From the NCBI RefSeq assembly GCF_027922365.1, contig NZ_BSFN01000004.1, positions 124,001-188,000 of the forward strand: a DNA stretch of 64,000 bases. Reading direction: 5' to 3'. Each line of letters begins with the position of its first letter. The stretch's first letter is position 1. Below are positions 37,991 to 49,960 of the stretch, in pieces. The DNA is from Pseudomonas turukhanskensis (GTDB taxonomy: Bacteria; Pseudomonadota; Gammaproteobacteria; Pseudomonadales; Pseudomonadaceae). The notes beneath the pieces were generated by a model. The model was not told the origin of the DNA. It did no database searches and saw only the letters and a list, made by a program, of their open reading frames with translations. The position numbers and the translations under genes were made by a program.

Positions 37991-38022
37991 GCGGGCCACC
38001 ACGCTTAGGCACTGGAATACAT

Positions 38023-40242
<2,220 letters not shown>

Positions 40243-40250
40243 ACACCTCG

Positions 40251-41150
40251 CCGTCATTCCCGCGGAGGCGAGAATCCAGACTTTTCGGTTGGCCGATTTC
40301 TTAGCCACCTTCAGCATTCTGGGTCCCAGCCTACGCTGGGACGACGCGAGTAGTGGCCAAATCCTCCGTCATTCCTGCGCAGGCAGGAATCAGAGTCTGA
40401 AGCCGGACTGAGACCTTAGGCGCCTCCAGCATTCTGGGTCCCAGCCTGCGCTGGAACGACGCGGGCAGCGGCCAAAACCTCCGTCATGCCGGCGCAGGCC
40501 AGAGTCTAAAGTCGGACTGAGACCTTAGGCGGCGCCAGCATTCTGGGTCCCAGCCTACGCTGGGACGACGCGGGCAGCGGCCAAACCCTCCGTCATTCCT
40601 GCGCAGGCAGGAATCCAGAGTCTGAAGCCGGACTGAGGCCTTAGGCGGCTCCAGCATTCTGGGTCCCAACCTGCGCTGGAACGACGCGAGTAGCGGCCAA
40701 AACCTCCGTCATTCCTGCGCAGGCAGGAATCCAGAGTCTGAAGCCGGACTGAGACCTTAGGCGCCTCCAGCATCCTGGGTCCCAGCCTGGGCTGGAACGA
40801 CGCGGGCAGCGGCCAAAACCTCCGTCATTTCTGCGCAGGCAGGAATCCAGAGTCTGAAGCCGGACTGATACCTTAGGCGGCTCCCGCATTCTAGGTCTCA
40901 GCCTACGCTGGGACGACGCGAGTGGCCAAACCCTCCGTCATTCCTGCGCAGGCAGGAATCCAGAGTCTGAAGCCGGACTGAGACCTTAGGCGCCTCCAGC
41001 ATTCTAGGTCCCAGCCTACGCTGGGACGACGCGAGTAGTGGCCAAACCCTCCGTCATTCCTGCGCAGGCAGGAATCCAGAATCTAAAGTCGGGCCAAAAC
41101 CTTAGGCGCTACAGTAATTCTGGCTCCCTGCCTGCGCGAGGACGACGGCG
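40251..41150. repeat. Tandem hairpin array 1 (eight units, about 115 bp each)
   Basis: Units start with CCGTCATTCC at 40251, 40366, 40481, 40590, 40706, 40822, 40935 and 41051. Each has a palindrome CATTCCTGCGCAGGCAGGAAT and, about 50 bases on, TCCCAGCC..GCTGGGACGACGC. Units differ by point changes and small gaps, so they are diverged copies. The whole 922-base gap to dacB holds nothing else; open frames seen on its minus strand are repeat artefacts. Confidence 0.92.
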
Positions 41151-41164
41151 AAGTGAGAGGGCTC

Positions 41165-42598
41165 TCAGTTAGCCTTGCGATAAAGATCCAGCAACACCTG
41201 ATCCAGAATCGACGATGCACCCCACGGGCGGGGGTCGTTGAGGATGGCGACTACCGCCCAGGTGTCGCCGCTGGCGTCGCGGCTGAAACCGGCGATGGCG
41301 CGCACGGTGTTCAGCGTGCCGGTCTTGATATGGGCATCGCCGCGCAGCGGGGTGTTTTTCAGGCGTTTGCGCATGGTGCCGTCCATGCCCACCAGAGGCA
41401 GCGAGCTGATGAACTCCGCCGCATACGGGCCTTTCCAGGCGGTCTGCAGAATCGCCGCCATCTCCCGCGCACTTACGCGTTCAGCCCGCGACAACCCCGA
41501 ACCGTTTTCCATCACCAGGTGCGTGGCGGTAATGCCTTTTTTCGCCAGCCACTGGCGGATTACCCGTTGCGCGGCCTTGGCGTCGTCACCGTCGGCACTG
41601 TTGCGGAATTCCGCACCCAGGCTCAGGAACAGCTGACGCGCCATGGTGTTGTTACTGTACTTGTTGATGTCGCGGATGATTTCCGCCAGGTCCGGCGAAA
41701 AGGCGCGGGCCAGCAGGGTGCCGCTTTTCGGCACTTCGCCGATGCGGTCCTTGCCCATGATGGTGCCGCCCAGTTCCTGCCAGATAGCGCGCACAGCTCC
41801 AGCGGCATAACCGGCGTGGTCGAGCAGGGAGAGGTACGACTGGGTGTTGCAGCCTTCATTCAACTGGCCGGTCACCACCAGGGTAGTGCCGTCGAATTCG
41901 GTGACGGGATTGAAGCGCACATCGCCTACGCACTTGCCTTTGCCCAGGTACTTCACCCGGTTGTCGATGCGCACGTTGGTCAGCGGCGGTTCCATCATCA
42001 CGCTGACCTTGCCGCTGTCGGCGCGGGTGATCATGCGCACGGCCTTGAGGTTGACCAGCAGCGAATCCGGGGTTACGAGAAAGGGCTTGTTGTCGTCTTT
42101 GCCGTCGTCGTCGAACACCGGCAATTGCGGCTGAATAAAGCGGGTGCGGTCCAGCACCAGGTCGCCGGTGATTTTCTGCACGCCGTTGGCGCGCAGGTCA
42201 CGCATCAACAACCAGAGCTTTTCCATGTTCAGCTTGGGGTCGCCGCCACCTTTGAGGTAGAGGTTGCCGTTGAGCACGCCGTCTTTTACCGGACCGTCGG
42301 CGTAGAACTCGGTTTTCCACTGGTAGGTGGGACCGAGCAATTCGAGGGCGGCATAGGTGGTGATCAGCTTCATGGTCGAAGCCGGGTTTACCGACACGTC
42401 GGCATTGATGATGGTCGGCGTGCCGTTGCCGGTCATGGGCAGGGTAACGACCGATATCGAGTCATTGCCGATCTTGCCGGCTTTCATGGCTTTTTGTACG
42501 GAGGCGGGCAGGGTGGTGTTGAGCGGGGCGGAAATTGCCGGCAGCGCGGCGGGAAGCAAAAGGCTGGCGATGACGAGGTGGCGAAGCGATTTGATCAT
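41165..42598 (-). CDS. dacB: D-alanyl-D-alanine carboxypeptidase/endopeptidase (PBP4)
   Basis: Periplasmic low-mass penicillin-binding protein trimming peptidoglycan cross-links; 477 residues. The ATG at 42598 (MIKSLRHLVIASLLL) has GAAGGG upstream. Signal peptide about 1-23 ending PAISAP. The three S13 motifs are STMK (Ser74, Lys77), SNN in NKYSNNTMARQ, and KTG in HIKTGTLNTV. The large inserted domain between them is typical of PBP4. It ends beside array 1. Confidence 0.94.
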   Translation of the reverse strand: MIKSLRHLVIASLLLPAALPAISAPLNTTLPASVQKAMKAGKIGNDSISVVTLPMTGNGTPTIINADVSVNPASTMKLITTYAALELLGPTYQWKTEFYADGPVKDGVLNGNLYLKGGGDPKLNMEKLWLLMRDLRANGVQKITGDLVLDRTRFIQPQLPVFDDDGKDDNKPFLVTPDSLLVNLKAVRMITRADSGKVSVMMEPPLTNVRIDNRVKYLGKGKCVGDVRFNPVTEFDGTTLVVTGQLNEGCNTQSYLSLLDHAGYAAGAVRAIWQELGGTIMGKDRIGEVPKSGTLLARAFSPDLAEIIRDINKYSNNTMARQLFLSLGAEFRNSADGDDAKAAQRVIRQWLAKKGITATHLVMENGSGLSRAERVSAREMAAILQTAWKGPYAAEFISSLPLVGMDGTMRKRLKNTPLRGDAHIKTGTLNTVRAIAGFSRDASGDTWAVVAILNDPRPWGASSILDQVLLDLYRKAN

Positions 42599-42861
42599 TG
42601 GCGAAAAACCCTTCAGGCAAGGGCCAAAAAAGAAAGATGGCGTAAAGAAGAAAGCGCACGGGGCCACAGGTTCCCGATAGCGCGGAGAAAGTGCCGGCAT
42701 TATGCCCGAAGCGTCGCAGCCTGTGCGGCGCGCCCCGTGCGATTTACTGACAATCGCCTACAGTAGGCAGGGCATTGCATACGGGCGCCCGGCAGAGAGT
42801 CGGGCAAGGCGCGGCCTTTGCTGGTAAAGTGCCGCGCGATATCACTTTTGAGGATTGTTCC

Positions 42862-43209
42862 ATGGCTACTAACCGTTCCCGCCGCCTGCGCAAAAAACTC
42901 TGCGTGGATGAATTCCAGGAGCTCGGTTTCGAGCTGAACCTGAACCTCATGGCGGACCTGAGCGAAGCGGACATCGACGCTTTCCTCGACGCATTCCTGC
43001 GTGAAGCCATGAAAGACAACGGTCTTGGCTATGTGGGCGGCGAAGACTACGGCCTGGTGTGCCTGGCCAAGCGTGGCTCGGTAAGCGAAGAGCAACGCGC
43101 TGCTGTCGAAGCCTGGCTCAAGGCCCGCAGTGAAGTCACCGACTACACCGCCAGCCCGCTGATCGACGTTTGGTACCCGGAAAACGAGATCAACGCTGAG
43201 CACGCATAA
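42862..43209 (+). CDS. yggL: YggL-family ribosome-binding protein
   Basis: 115 residues: basic N-terminus MATNRSRRLRKKLCVDEFQE, then an alpha/beta domain (DAFLREAMKDNGLGYVGGED) and an end ENEINAEHA. YggL binds the 50S subunit. GAGGA precedes the ATG at 42862; a longer open frame upstream is not used. A strong terminator follows. It is divergent from dacB. Confidence 0.93.
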   Translation: MATNRSRRLRKKLCVDEFQELGFELNLNLMADLSEADIDAFLDAFLREAMKDNGLGYVGGEDYGLVCLAKRGSVSEEQRAAVEAWLKARSEVTDYTASPLIDVWYPENEINAEHA

Positions 43210-43230
43210 GCCTTAGGGTTTTTGCGTAAA

Positions 43231-43256
43231 ACAAAGGGGCCTTCGGGCCCCTTTGT
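43231..43256 (+). terminator. Intrinsic terminator of yggL
   Basis: ACAAAGGGGCC-TTCG-GGCCCCTTTGT, an 11-bp perfect stem with a stable TTCG tetraloop, 21 bases past the stop. The following TCGTATTTG is only moderately T-rich. Confidence 0.85.
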
Positions 43257-43289
43257 CGTATTTGCTGTTTGAGAGACGCGGTATCAGCT

Positions 43290-44147
43290 TGGGAATCTGG
43301 ATCCCGCCTTCGCTGGAATGACGGTGATGGAGGGCAAAACTTCCGTCGTCCCAGCGTAGGCTGGGACCCAGAATGAGCCAGGAGAACGCATATCCATCCG
43401 GCATTCTGGATTCCAGCCTTCGCTGGAATGACGGTGATGGAGGGCAAAACTTCCGTCGTCCCAGCGTAGGCTGGGACCCAGAATGGGCCAGTAGAACGCA
43501 TATCCATCCGGCATTCTGGATTGCAGCCTTCGCGGAAATGACGGTGGCAGAGGCAAAAACCTCCGTCGTCCCAGCGCAGGCTGGGCCCTACTAATGGGCC
43601 AAGAGAACGCATATCCATCCGGCATTCTGGATTCCAGCCTTCGCTGGAATGACGGTGATAGAGGGCAAAACTTCCGTCGTCCCAGCGCAGGCTGGGACCC
43701 ATAATGGGCCAGGAGAGCGCATGTCCATCCAGCATTCTGGATTCCAGCCTTCGCTGGAATGACGGTGATAGAGGGCAAAACTTCCGTCGTCCCAGCGTAG
43801 GCTGGGACCCAGAATGCGCCAGGAGAACGCATATCCATCCGGCATTCTGGATTCCAGCCTTCGCTGGAATGACGGTGATAGAGGGCAAAACTTCCGTCGT
43901 CCCAGCGTAGGCTGGGACCCAGAATGGGCCAGGAGAACGCATATCCATCCAACACTCTGGATTCCAGCCTTCGCGGAAATGACAGTGGCAGAGGCAAAAA
44001 CCTCAGTCGTCCCAGCGCAGGCTGGGACCCAGAATGCGCCAGGAGAACGCATGTCCATCCGACATGCTGGATTCCAGCCTGCGCTGGAATGGCGGTGTAC
44101 TGGGAACAAACACCCGTCGCCTCCGCGCAGAAGGAGCCCGGAATCTG
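43290..44147. repeat. Tandem hairpin array 2 (eight units, 110-bp period)
   Basis: The block CCGTCGTCCCAGCG recurs at 43343, 43453, 43563, 43674, 43784, 43894, 44004 and (degenerate) 44114: an exact 110-111-bp period. Each unit has ATTCTGGATTCCAGCC..GCTGGAATGACGG followed by CCGTCGTCCCAGCG..GCTGGGACCCAGAAT. The half-elements are those of array 1 and of the singlet at 3.8 kb, joined by different linkers. Four middle units are nearly identical. It fills the 938-base gap to the HD-GYP gene except for the yggL terminator. Confidence 0.93.
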
Positions 44148-47120
44148 TCAGGCGATCTTCGCCAACAACGCCTCAACATCTACCTCATCAATCTGCTCGG
44201 GCTGCAAAAAGCGCAGTGCGTATTCCATGTGCAGGCCGCTGCGCACAAACAGGGCAAACAGCGCCTTGTCGATATGCGCGCCGTTGCACATGCCCACCAT
44301 GATGCCTAGCGACTGCGACAGCGTCTTACCGCGCTTGTACGGCCGGTCCACGGCGGTCAGCGCTTCGAAGATATCGGCAATGGCCATCATCCGCGCCGGC
44401 AGGCTCATTTCGTCGCACTTAAGGCGTTTGGGGTAGCCGCTGCCGTCCATTTTCTCGTGGTGCCCGCCGGCGATTTCGGCCACGTTGGCCAAGTGTGCAG
44501 GGAAGGGCAGGTGGTTGAGCATCAGGATCGTTTGCACGATGTGGTTGTTGATGATGTAGCGCTCTTCATTGGTCAGCGTGCCGCGCGCGATGCCCAGGTT
44601 GTACAGCTCGCCACGGTTGAATTTGTATTCGGGCTCATCGAGCTTGAAGCCCCAGGGGTTGTCCGCCGGCATGCGGTCTTTTTCGCCGCGCTCGAACAGG
44701 TGCTCGGGCTTGTCCGCCAGCAAGGGTTCGCTGACCGGCAGGGCCGGCGCCGGGGTGCGGCTCTGGCGCTGATTTTCTTCCCACGACACGCCCAGGCGGT
44801 CGTCCAGCGTGCGGGTCCAGGTGCGCATGCCAATCTGCGCCAGGCGTTCGAGGTCGGCCTCGGCCATCGCTTCGCCGCCGAGGTTGCTGCGGGCAACAAA
44901 GGCGAACTCTTCATCCAGCGCGGCCAGCAATTCGTCGCGCAGGGCCGCCAGTTGCGGTTCGTCACCGCCGCCGGCGACGCCTTGCCAGTAGCTGATCCAG
45001 GCATCGCGTTTCAGCACTTCGAAGCGGGTGCGCACTTCGTGGATGCGGTCGTAGAGGGTTTCCAGCTTGGTCGCCTTGTCCACCACATATTCGGGCGTGG
45101 TGACCTTGCCGCAGTCGTGCAGCCAGGCGGCGATATGCAGTTCTTCCCATTGGTCTTCAGTGGGTTGGTAGCTGGCAAAGGCCGGGTCGTCGCTGTCGGC
45201 AGCGGCGCGGGCGAGCATCAGGGTCAGCTCCGGCACTCGCTGGCAGTGGCCGCCGGTGTAGGGGCTCTTGGCGTCGATGGCGCCGGCAATCAATTGGATA
45301 AATGCGTTGAGCAGCTTTTTCTGGCTGTCGAGCAGGCGCTGGCTTTCGATGCACAACGCTGCCACGCCGGACACCGCTTCCACAAAGGCAATGCGCTCGG
45401 GCCGCAGCATGGCGTCGTCTTCGATATGGCCGGTGTCGCGTTGCAGCAACACCAGCACGCCGAGGGTCTGGCCCTGGCGGTTGTGCAGGCCGGTGGCGGC
45501 CAGGTGCACGCGTGGGCTGTCGAACGTCAGGAACACCGGCTGCAACACGCCGGCTTCATCAAAGCCCAGGCTGTGGGTGGAACTGGCGCCGCCGTGAGCC
45601 GGGCCGTCAAGCCAGCGCGGCATGTCGTCGGCGTGCTCGGCAAAGCTGGGCAGGGCGAACTCGCCGAGATCGCGCGGCTGCTTGTCGAGAATCAATCCTT
45701 TGGGTTCCAGGCTGCCGGTGTCGGCGTCAAACAGATAGATCAAACCGCCCTGGGCGGCGCTGATGTCCACGGTTTCGCGCAGCACGCGCGCCAGCAGGGT
45801 GTCAAAGCGCGACTCGGCCGAGAGGCTGGCGGAGATGCTCAGGAAGCTGGAAATGGTTTCCTTCATGCGCGCCATGGAAGTGGCCAGTTGGTCGATTTCC
45901 AGCACCGGCGAATGGCCGCTACTGGGCTGGCTGAAGTCGAAGCGGCGGATGGCTTCGGCTTCCTGCACCAGGCTGCGCAGCGGACGGATGATCAGGCGTG
46001 AGCTCAGCCAGCCCAGTGGCAGGCACAGCAGCAGAATGGCCAGGGTCACCAGCGCGCCTTGCCAGCGAATACGGTAGGCCTCGGCCAGCAACTCATCTTC
46101 GGGCACCACCAGGGCCAGCTCCAGGCCCTGCGGCCCACCTTCGATCAAATGCGTGCGCGACACCACCCAATTGCGCTGTGCCAGTTGCAGGTTGCCGGTG
46201 TCGGCGCCTTGCAGGTCGTGGTCGAGCAGGGCGGCCAATACCGGGTTGAGGTCGCGGGCTTTGGCTAACTGAGCCTTCTCGGCTTGCACAATGAGCCGGC
46301 TGCTATCGGGGTAGGCAATGGCGTTGCCGTTGGCGTCGTACAGCACCACTTCGCTGGACGGGGTGATCTTGTGCTTGGCCAGGGTGGCGGACAGATCGTC
46401 CAGCGTCAGGTCGGCGGCAATCACGGCATGCTCGCCACTGGCCCGGGCCAGGGTGGTGCCTACGTTGCCAGTGGAGAAAAACACATAGGGCGCAGTGGTG
46501 ATCTGCTCATTGAGGGCGCTGGCGCTGGCAAACCAGCTGCGGTTGCGGGGGTCGTACTTTTCCTTGAGGTTCTGCCGGCGGGTTATAAGGTTCATCTCGC
46601 CATCGTAGTAGGCCGACTCCGATTGGACGGTTTCGGTCATGGCCGACTCGCCCATGCGGTCGATGGTCCACACCTGATACGCGGCGTTTTTCGGCGCGTC
46701 GAATTTATCTTTCAGGGCCTGCGTGCGCAGCGGGCGCACCATGAAAAAGTCGCCATCGTCGTAGCCCAGGTACAGCGAAGCCAGCTTGGGATTATCGCGC
46801 AAGGCCTGCACGAAGGAGGGCAGCAGCGCCATGCGCTGGTAGTGGTCGGCGGCCTGGTTGCTTTCCTGCAAAGCCAGCAGGCTGAGCAGGTGGCGGATGG
46901 GTTGGTAGGTATTGAGCAGGTCGTGCTGCACATCTTCCTGAATGCGGCTGAACAGTTCGTTGCTGCTGGAATAGATGATCTGGGTGGTCTGCCGGTAGTT
47001 GAACAGACCCAACACCACACCGGTAATCAGCAACAGAAAAGTGAATAGCACGCTGATGTGCACGTGCAACGAATAGCGACGTTCGGCGCGACGGGGTTTG
47101 GGCAGTGCGGGCGGGGTCAT
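44148..47120 (-). CDS. Membrane sensor HD-GYP phosphodiesterase (dCache-HAMP-GAF-HD-GYP)
   Basis: 990 residues. Two membrane helices (about 20-42 and 350-375) bracket a large periplasmic dCache-like domain; then HAMP (RLIIRPLRSLVQEAEAI), a GAF-like region (about 435-590) and a C-terminal HD-GYP. The HD is in LHDCGKVTTPEYVVDKATKL (about 668) and HHEKMDGSGYP (about 886) is the canonical GYP block, so cyclic-di-GMP hydrolysis is likely. The long insert between the HD and GYP parts (about 140 residues) is unusual. The stop lies inside the end of array 2. Confidence 0.92.
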   Translation of the reverse strand: MTPPALPKPRRAERRYSLHVHISVLFTFLLLITGVVLGLFNYRQTTQIIYSSSNELFSRIQEDVQHDLLNTYQPIRHLLSLLALQESNQAADHYQRMALLPSFVQALRDNPKLASLYLGYDDGDFFMVRPLRTQALKDKFDAPKNAAYQVWTIDRMGESAMTETVQSESAYYDGEMNLITRRQNLKEKYDPRNRSWFASASALNEQITTAPYVFFSTGNVGTTLARASGEHAVIAADLTLDDLSATLAKHKITPSSEVVLYDANGNAIAYPDSSRLIVQAEKAQLAKARDLNPVLAALLDHDLQGADTGNLQLAQRNWVVSRTHLIEGGPQGLELALVVPEDELLAEAYRIRWQGALVTLAILLLCLPLGWLSSRLIIRPLRSLVQEAEAIRRFDFSQPSSGHSPVLEIDQLATSMARMKETISSFLSISASLSAESRFDTLLARVLRETVDISAAQGGLIYLFDADTGSLEPKGLILDKQPRDLGEFALPSFAEHADDMPRWLDGPAHGGASSTHSLGFDEAGVLQPVFLTFDSPRVHLAATGLHNRQGQTLGVLVLLQRDTGHIEDDAMLRPERIAFVEAVSGVAALCIESQRLLDSQKKLLNAFIQLIAGAIDAKSPYTGGHCQRVPELTLMLARAAADSDDPAFASYQPTEDQWEELHIAAWLHDCGKVTTPEYVVDKATKLETLYDRIHEVRTRFEVLKRDAWISYWQGVAGGGDEPQLAALRDELLAALDEEFAFVARSNLGGEAMAEADLERLAQIGMRTWTRTLDDRLGVSWEENQRQSRTPAPALPVSEPLLADKPEHLFERGEKDRMPADNPWGFKLDEPEYKFNRGELYNLGIARGTLTNEERYIINNHIVQTILMLNHLPFPAHLANVAEIAGGHHEKMDGSGYPKRLKCDEMSLPARMMAIADIFEALTAVDRPYKRGKTLSQSLGIMVGMCNGAHIDKALFALFVRSGLHMEYALRFLQPEQIDEVDVEALLAKIA

Positions 47121-47285
47121 TGCGCATCACTCCTTGAACAGCGCAGATGGGGCATACAGGTTCAATTTTGCGTACGCGAGGCAGGCGTAAGCGGCATGGG
47201 TATCGCTGCGCTCAACCCCGTGCCGAAGCAAGAGCCAAGCATAGTGAACGCCATGGAGTTCTGCCCTCGAAATAACGGGCTTTTG

Positions 47286-48371
47286 TCACTCTTGTGAAAC
47301 AGGTTTTTCCGGGTTCGCGGCAGGCTCCATTTTTCGCGCCAAAAGGTGGTTCACGTAGTGCCGTACCCAATGCATCAACAATGCCACGGCCAGGGCTATC
47401 GCTACCCCGATCAAGGTGTTGATCACGCGCACCTGGCCCAGGTGCCAATCTTGCGACAGGCTCTCGGCGAGCAGCACGAAACACAGGGTGGTCTGCAGCA
47501 CGAACAGGCCGTAGTGGTTGGCCTGAAAGGCGCGACTCATGGCAATCAGCGGCAGCATCACCGCCACCATGACAGGCGGACTTTGCAAGCTATGGCCGAA
47601 GTAGATCAGCAACGAGGCCGCGCAGAAGCTGGCGATGCTGGCCTGCAGCGCCCGTACCAGGCTGCCCTGGAATTCCAGTTGCAAGGTGGCCAGCACGGCG
47701 ATGGTCAGCCAGTATCCGCGCGGCAGTTGGAATAGCTCGACGGTCAGACCGGCCAGGGAGAACGCCAGGGTGCAATTGGCCGCATGCAGCAGCCATTGGC
47801 GCCGGGGTTGGCGTTGCGCGTGGCGGCGCAGCACTTTCAGAATGCCCACCAGACGCGGCATGCGTGGCCACATGCGCAAACCATGTACACCCCGCAGGGC
47901 AAAGGCCAGCAAGGTCACCCACAGGCCGCCGAGAATAAACAGCATGGCCACGGCATAAGGGTTGGTAAGGTTGCCGCCGCCATGCTGGCCCTGGCCCAAG
48001 CACAGGCAGATAGCGAGGCCGATGCCGAGCTTGCCGGCCTCGGCGCCGAAGCGTTGCAGCCAGGCCAGCAGAAAGCCGAACACGGCAAACAGGCCGAGGC
48101 TGATCAGCGGATGGTCGGCGCCCCAGAAGCCCAGGCCTGCGCTCCAGGCCCCGAGGCCAATCAAAAGCAACATGCGCAGCATGCCGAAGCGGTGCAGCGG
48201 GTTGGCTTTGGCCGCTTGAAAGGCACCCACTGCGGCCCAGAGAAACCCCGGGTGGCCGCTGAACAAACCAAGAATCAGCGGCAGGGCGCACCCGAGCATG
48301 GCGACCATGGCCGGGCCCCACGCCGGCGGGCCGGATTGCCAGGTAAACACTTGCCGCAAAAGCTTGACCAT
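47286..48371 (-). CDS. FUSC-family inner-membrane protein
   Basis: 361 residues with about ten hydrophobic helices in two halves, matching the FUSC (aromatic acid exporter/YccS-like) family. MVKLLRQVFTWQSG opens it; the second half has QLPRGYWLTIAVLATLQLEF and LIYFGHSLQSPPVMVAVML. Roles in efflux are assumed. It lies between dgt and the HD-GYP gene in one orientation, with 165 bases before the latter. Confidence 0.85.
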   Translation of the reverse strand: MVKLLRQVFTWQSGPPAWGPAMVAMLGCALPLILGLFSGHPGFLWAAVGAFQAAKANPLHRFGMLRMLLLIGLGAWSAGLGFWGADHPLISLGLFAVFGFLLAWLQRFGAEAGKLGIGLAICLCLGQGQHGGGNLTNPYAVAMLFILGGLWVTLLAFALRGVHGLRMWPRMPRLVGILKVLRRHAQRQPRRQWLLHAANCTLAFSLAGLTVELFQLPRGYWLTIAVLATLQLEFQGSLVRALQASIASFCAASLLIYFGHSLQSPPVMVAVMLPLIAMSRAFQANHYGLFVLQTTLCFVLLAESLSQDWHLGQVRVINTLIGVAIALAVALLMHWVRHYVNHLLARKMEPAANPEKPVSQE

Positions 48372-48391
48372 ACGCGTCTCTGTTTTCGTCG

Positions 48392-49723
48392 TTACACCGG
48401 GCTGGAGCGCCCAGTCATTTCGGCCGCCATTTCGGTGGCGTAGCTGTCAGTCATGCCGGCGATAAAGTCGATCATGCGCAAGAACGAGCGGTGCAGCGTC
48501 CATTCTGCTTTCGGCGCGTTGTAGCCGAGCAAATCGAGAATGCGCTGGTTCTTGAACGACAGGCCGTTGCCCGCGTGCAGTTCGAGGGCCGCACCGCAGA
48601 AATTGTTCAGCAGAATTTCGAGTGTGGTGTAGGCGCCGATCTCGTGCAGGGTTTTACGTTTGTCCTGAAAGATCTTCTCGCGGGCCATGTTCTTGGCGCC
48701 CAGTACGCAGGCCTTGGCTGGGCCGTGCATATGTTCCACCAGGTCGCCGTGCAAGGTGCCCGCGAGCAACGCCTCCTGCTGCTCGACGAAGGCGCGGGCG
48801 GCGGCATTGGTCAGGTGCTCGATGGCCTTGCCGCGCAGAATCGCCAGCTTGCGCCGCTGGGAGTCGTGGGGGCCGAGCAGGCGGTAGGTTTCGGGGAGGT
48901 CATCGCCCACCAGGCCGAGCAGCACGGCTTCCACTTCCGGGTAGTCGAGCAACTCCATTTCCAGGCCGTCTTCCAGGTCGATGAGGCCGTAGCAGATGTC
49001 GTCGGCCGCTTCCATCAGGTACACCAGCGGGTGGCGTGCCCAGCGCTCGTTTTCTATCTGCGGCAAACCGAGCTTGGCGGCGATTTGTTCCAGCAGCGGC
49101 AGCTCACTGCGGTAGCAACCGAACTTGTGTTTTTTATAGCCCAGCGCTTCGGCGTGTTGCGACGTCCAGGGGTATTTGAGGTAGGTGCCGAGGGTGGCGT
49201 AGGTCAGCCGGGTGCCGCCGTCGAACTGGTGGTATTCCAGCTGGGTGAGCACGCGAAACCCCTGGGCGTTGCCTTCGAAATGCAGGAAGTCCTGGCGCTC
49301 CACTTCGCTCATGCCATCGAGCCAGCCGCGCCCGGCGGCCTGCTGGAACCAGTGGCGAATCGCGTCTTCACCCGAGTGGCCATAGGGCGGGTTGCCGATG
49401 TCATGGGCCAGGCACGCAGACTGCACGATCATGCCCAGGTCATTTGGCTCGCACCAATCGGGCAGGTCATCGCGCAGCATCTCGCCCACGCGCATGCCGA
49501 GGGAGCGCCCCACGCAGCTGACTTCCAGCGAATGAGTCAGGCGGGTGTGGATATGGTCGTTGCTGGAAACGGGGTGCACCTGGGTTTTGCGGCCCAGGCG
49601 GCGGAAAGCGCCGGAGAAGATGATGCGGTCGTGGTCTTTGTGAAACGGGCTGCGGCCCAGTTCGGCAGCGCTATGGGTAGGTTTGCCGAGTCGTTCGCGG
49701 TTGAGCAGTGTGTGCCAGTCCAA
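48392..49723 (-). CDS. dgt: Deoxyguanosinetriphosphate triphosphohydrolase
   Basis: Hydrolyses dGTP (or dNTPs) to nucleoside and tripolyphosphate; 443 residues. The start is TTG with GAGGA 7 bases before it (codons for [13 protein letters not shown]). HD motifs: [29 protein letters not shown] (H and D of the HD domain) and [18 protein letters not shown]. Its length is nearer the 440-residue Pseudomonas type than E. coli Dgt. FUSC starts 20 bases after its stop. Confidence 0.93.
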   Translation of the reverse strand: MDWHTLLNRERLGKPTHSAAELGRSPFHKDHDRIIFSGAFRRLGRKTQVHPVSSNDHIHTRLTHSLEVSCVGRSLGMRVGEMLRDDLPDWCEPNDLGMIVQSACLAHDIGNPPYGHSGEDAIRHWFQQAAGRGWLDGMSEVERQDFLHFEGNAQGFRVLTQLEYHQFDGGTRLTYATLGTYLKYPWTSQHAEALGYKKHKFGCYRSELPLLEQIAAKLGLPQIENERWARHPLVYLMEAADDICYGLIDLEDGLEMELLDYPEVEAVLLGLVGDDLPETYRLLGPHDSQRRKLAILRGKAIEHLTNAAARAFVEQQEALLAGTLHGDLVEHMHGPAKACVLGAKNMAREKIFQDKRKTLHEIGAYTTLEILLNNFCGAALELHAGNGLSFKNQRILDLLGYNAPKAEWTLHRSFLRMIDFIAGMTDSYATEMAAEMTGRSSPV

Positions 49724-49809
49724 GGCCAGTCCTCGCCGTTCAGTGGCTGATGGGGGCTTAGCTTCCCGGTTCTACGGGTGGGCTGCAAGGGGAATAGTGT
49801 CTGCGGCGG

Positions 49810-49941
49810 CCCTCTCCCCCAGCCCCTCTCCCGCACGCGGGAGAGGGGAGCCCAGCGGCGTAGGGCTAGGAAATGGGGGAAAACGGCACACCTCGGTCCA
49901 GTCCCCTCGCCCCCTTGGGGGAGAGGGTCAGGGTGAGGGGG
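49810..49941. repeat. CCCTC/GAGGG repeat pair upstream of dgt
   Basis: CCCTCTCCCCCAGCCCCTCTC and the CCCGCACGCGGG hairpin, then about 55 bases later CCCCTCGCCCCCTTGGGGG and GGTGAGGGGG in opposite sense. It fills most of the 237-base gap between the EAL gene end and the dgt start. Third locus of this family. Confidence 0.85.
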
Positions 49942-49960
49942 TAAGGCAGGCGACGCTTAA

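Noticed and set aside
40484..40889. Short open frames in array 1
   Set aside because: Same reason: repeat-derived reading frames.
40251..44147. CRISPR arrays, suggested by regular repeats at 110-116 bp
   Set aside because: The whole unit repeats, with no unique spacers, and the units contain palindromes longer than CRISPR repeats; no cas genes are present.
43190..44436. Overlapping open frames of up to 252 codons in array 2 (all reading WDDGSFALYHRHSS-type repeats)
   Set aside because: They are translations of the repeat unit in several frames and both strands, with no ribosome site and no family.
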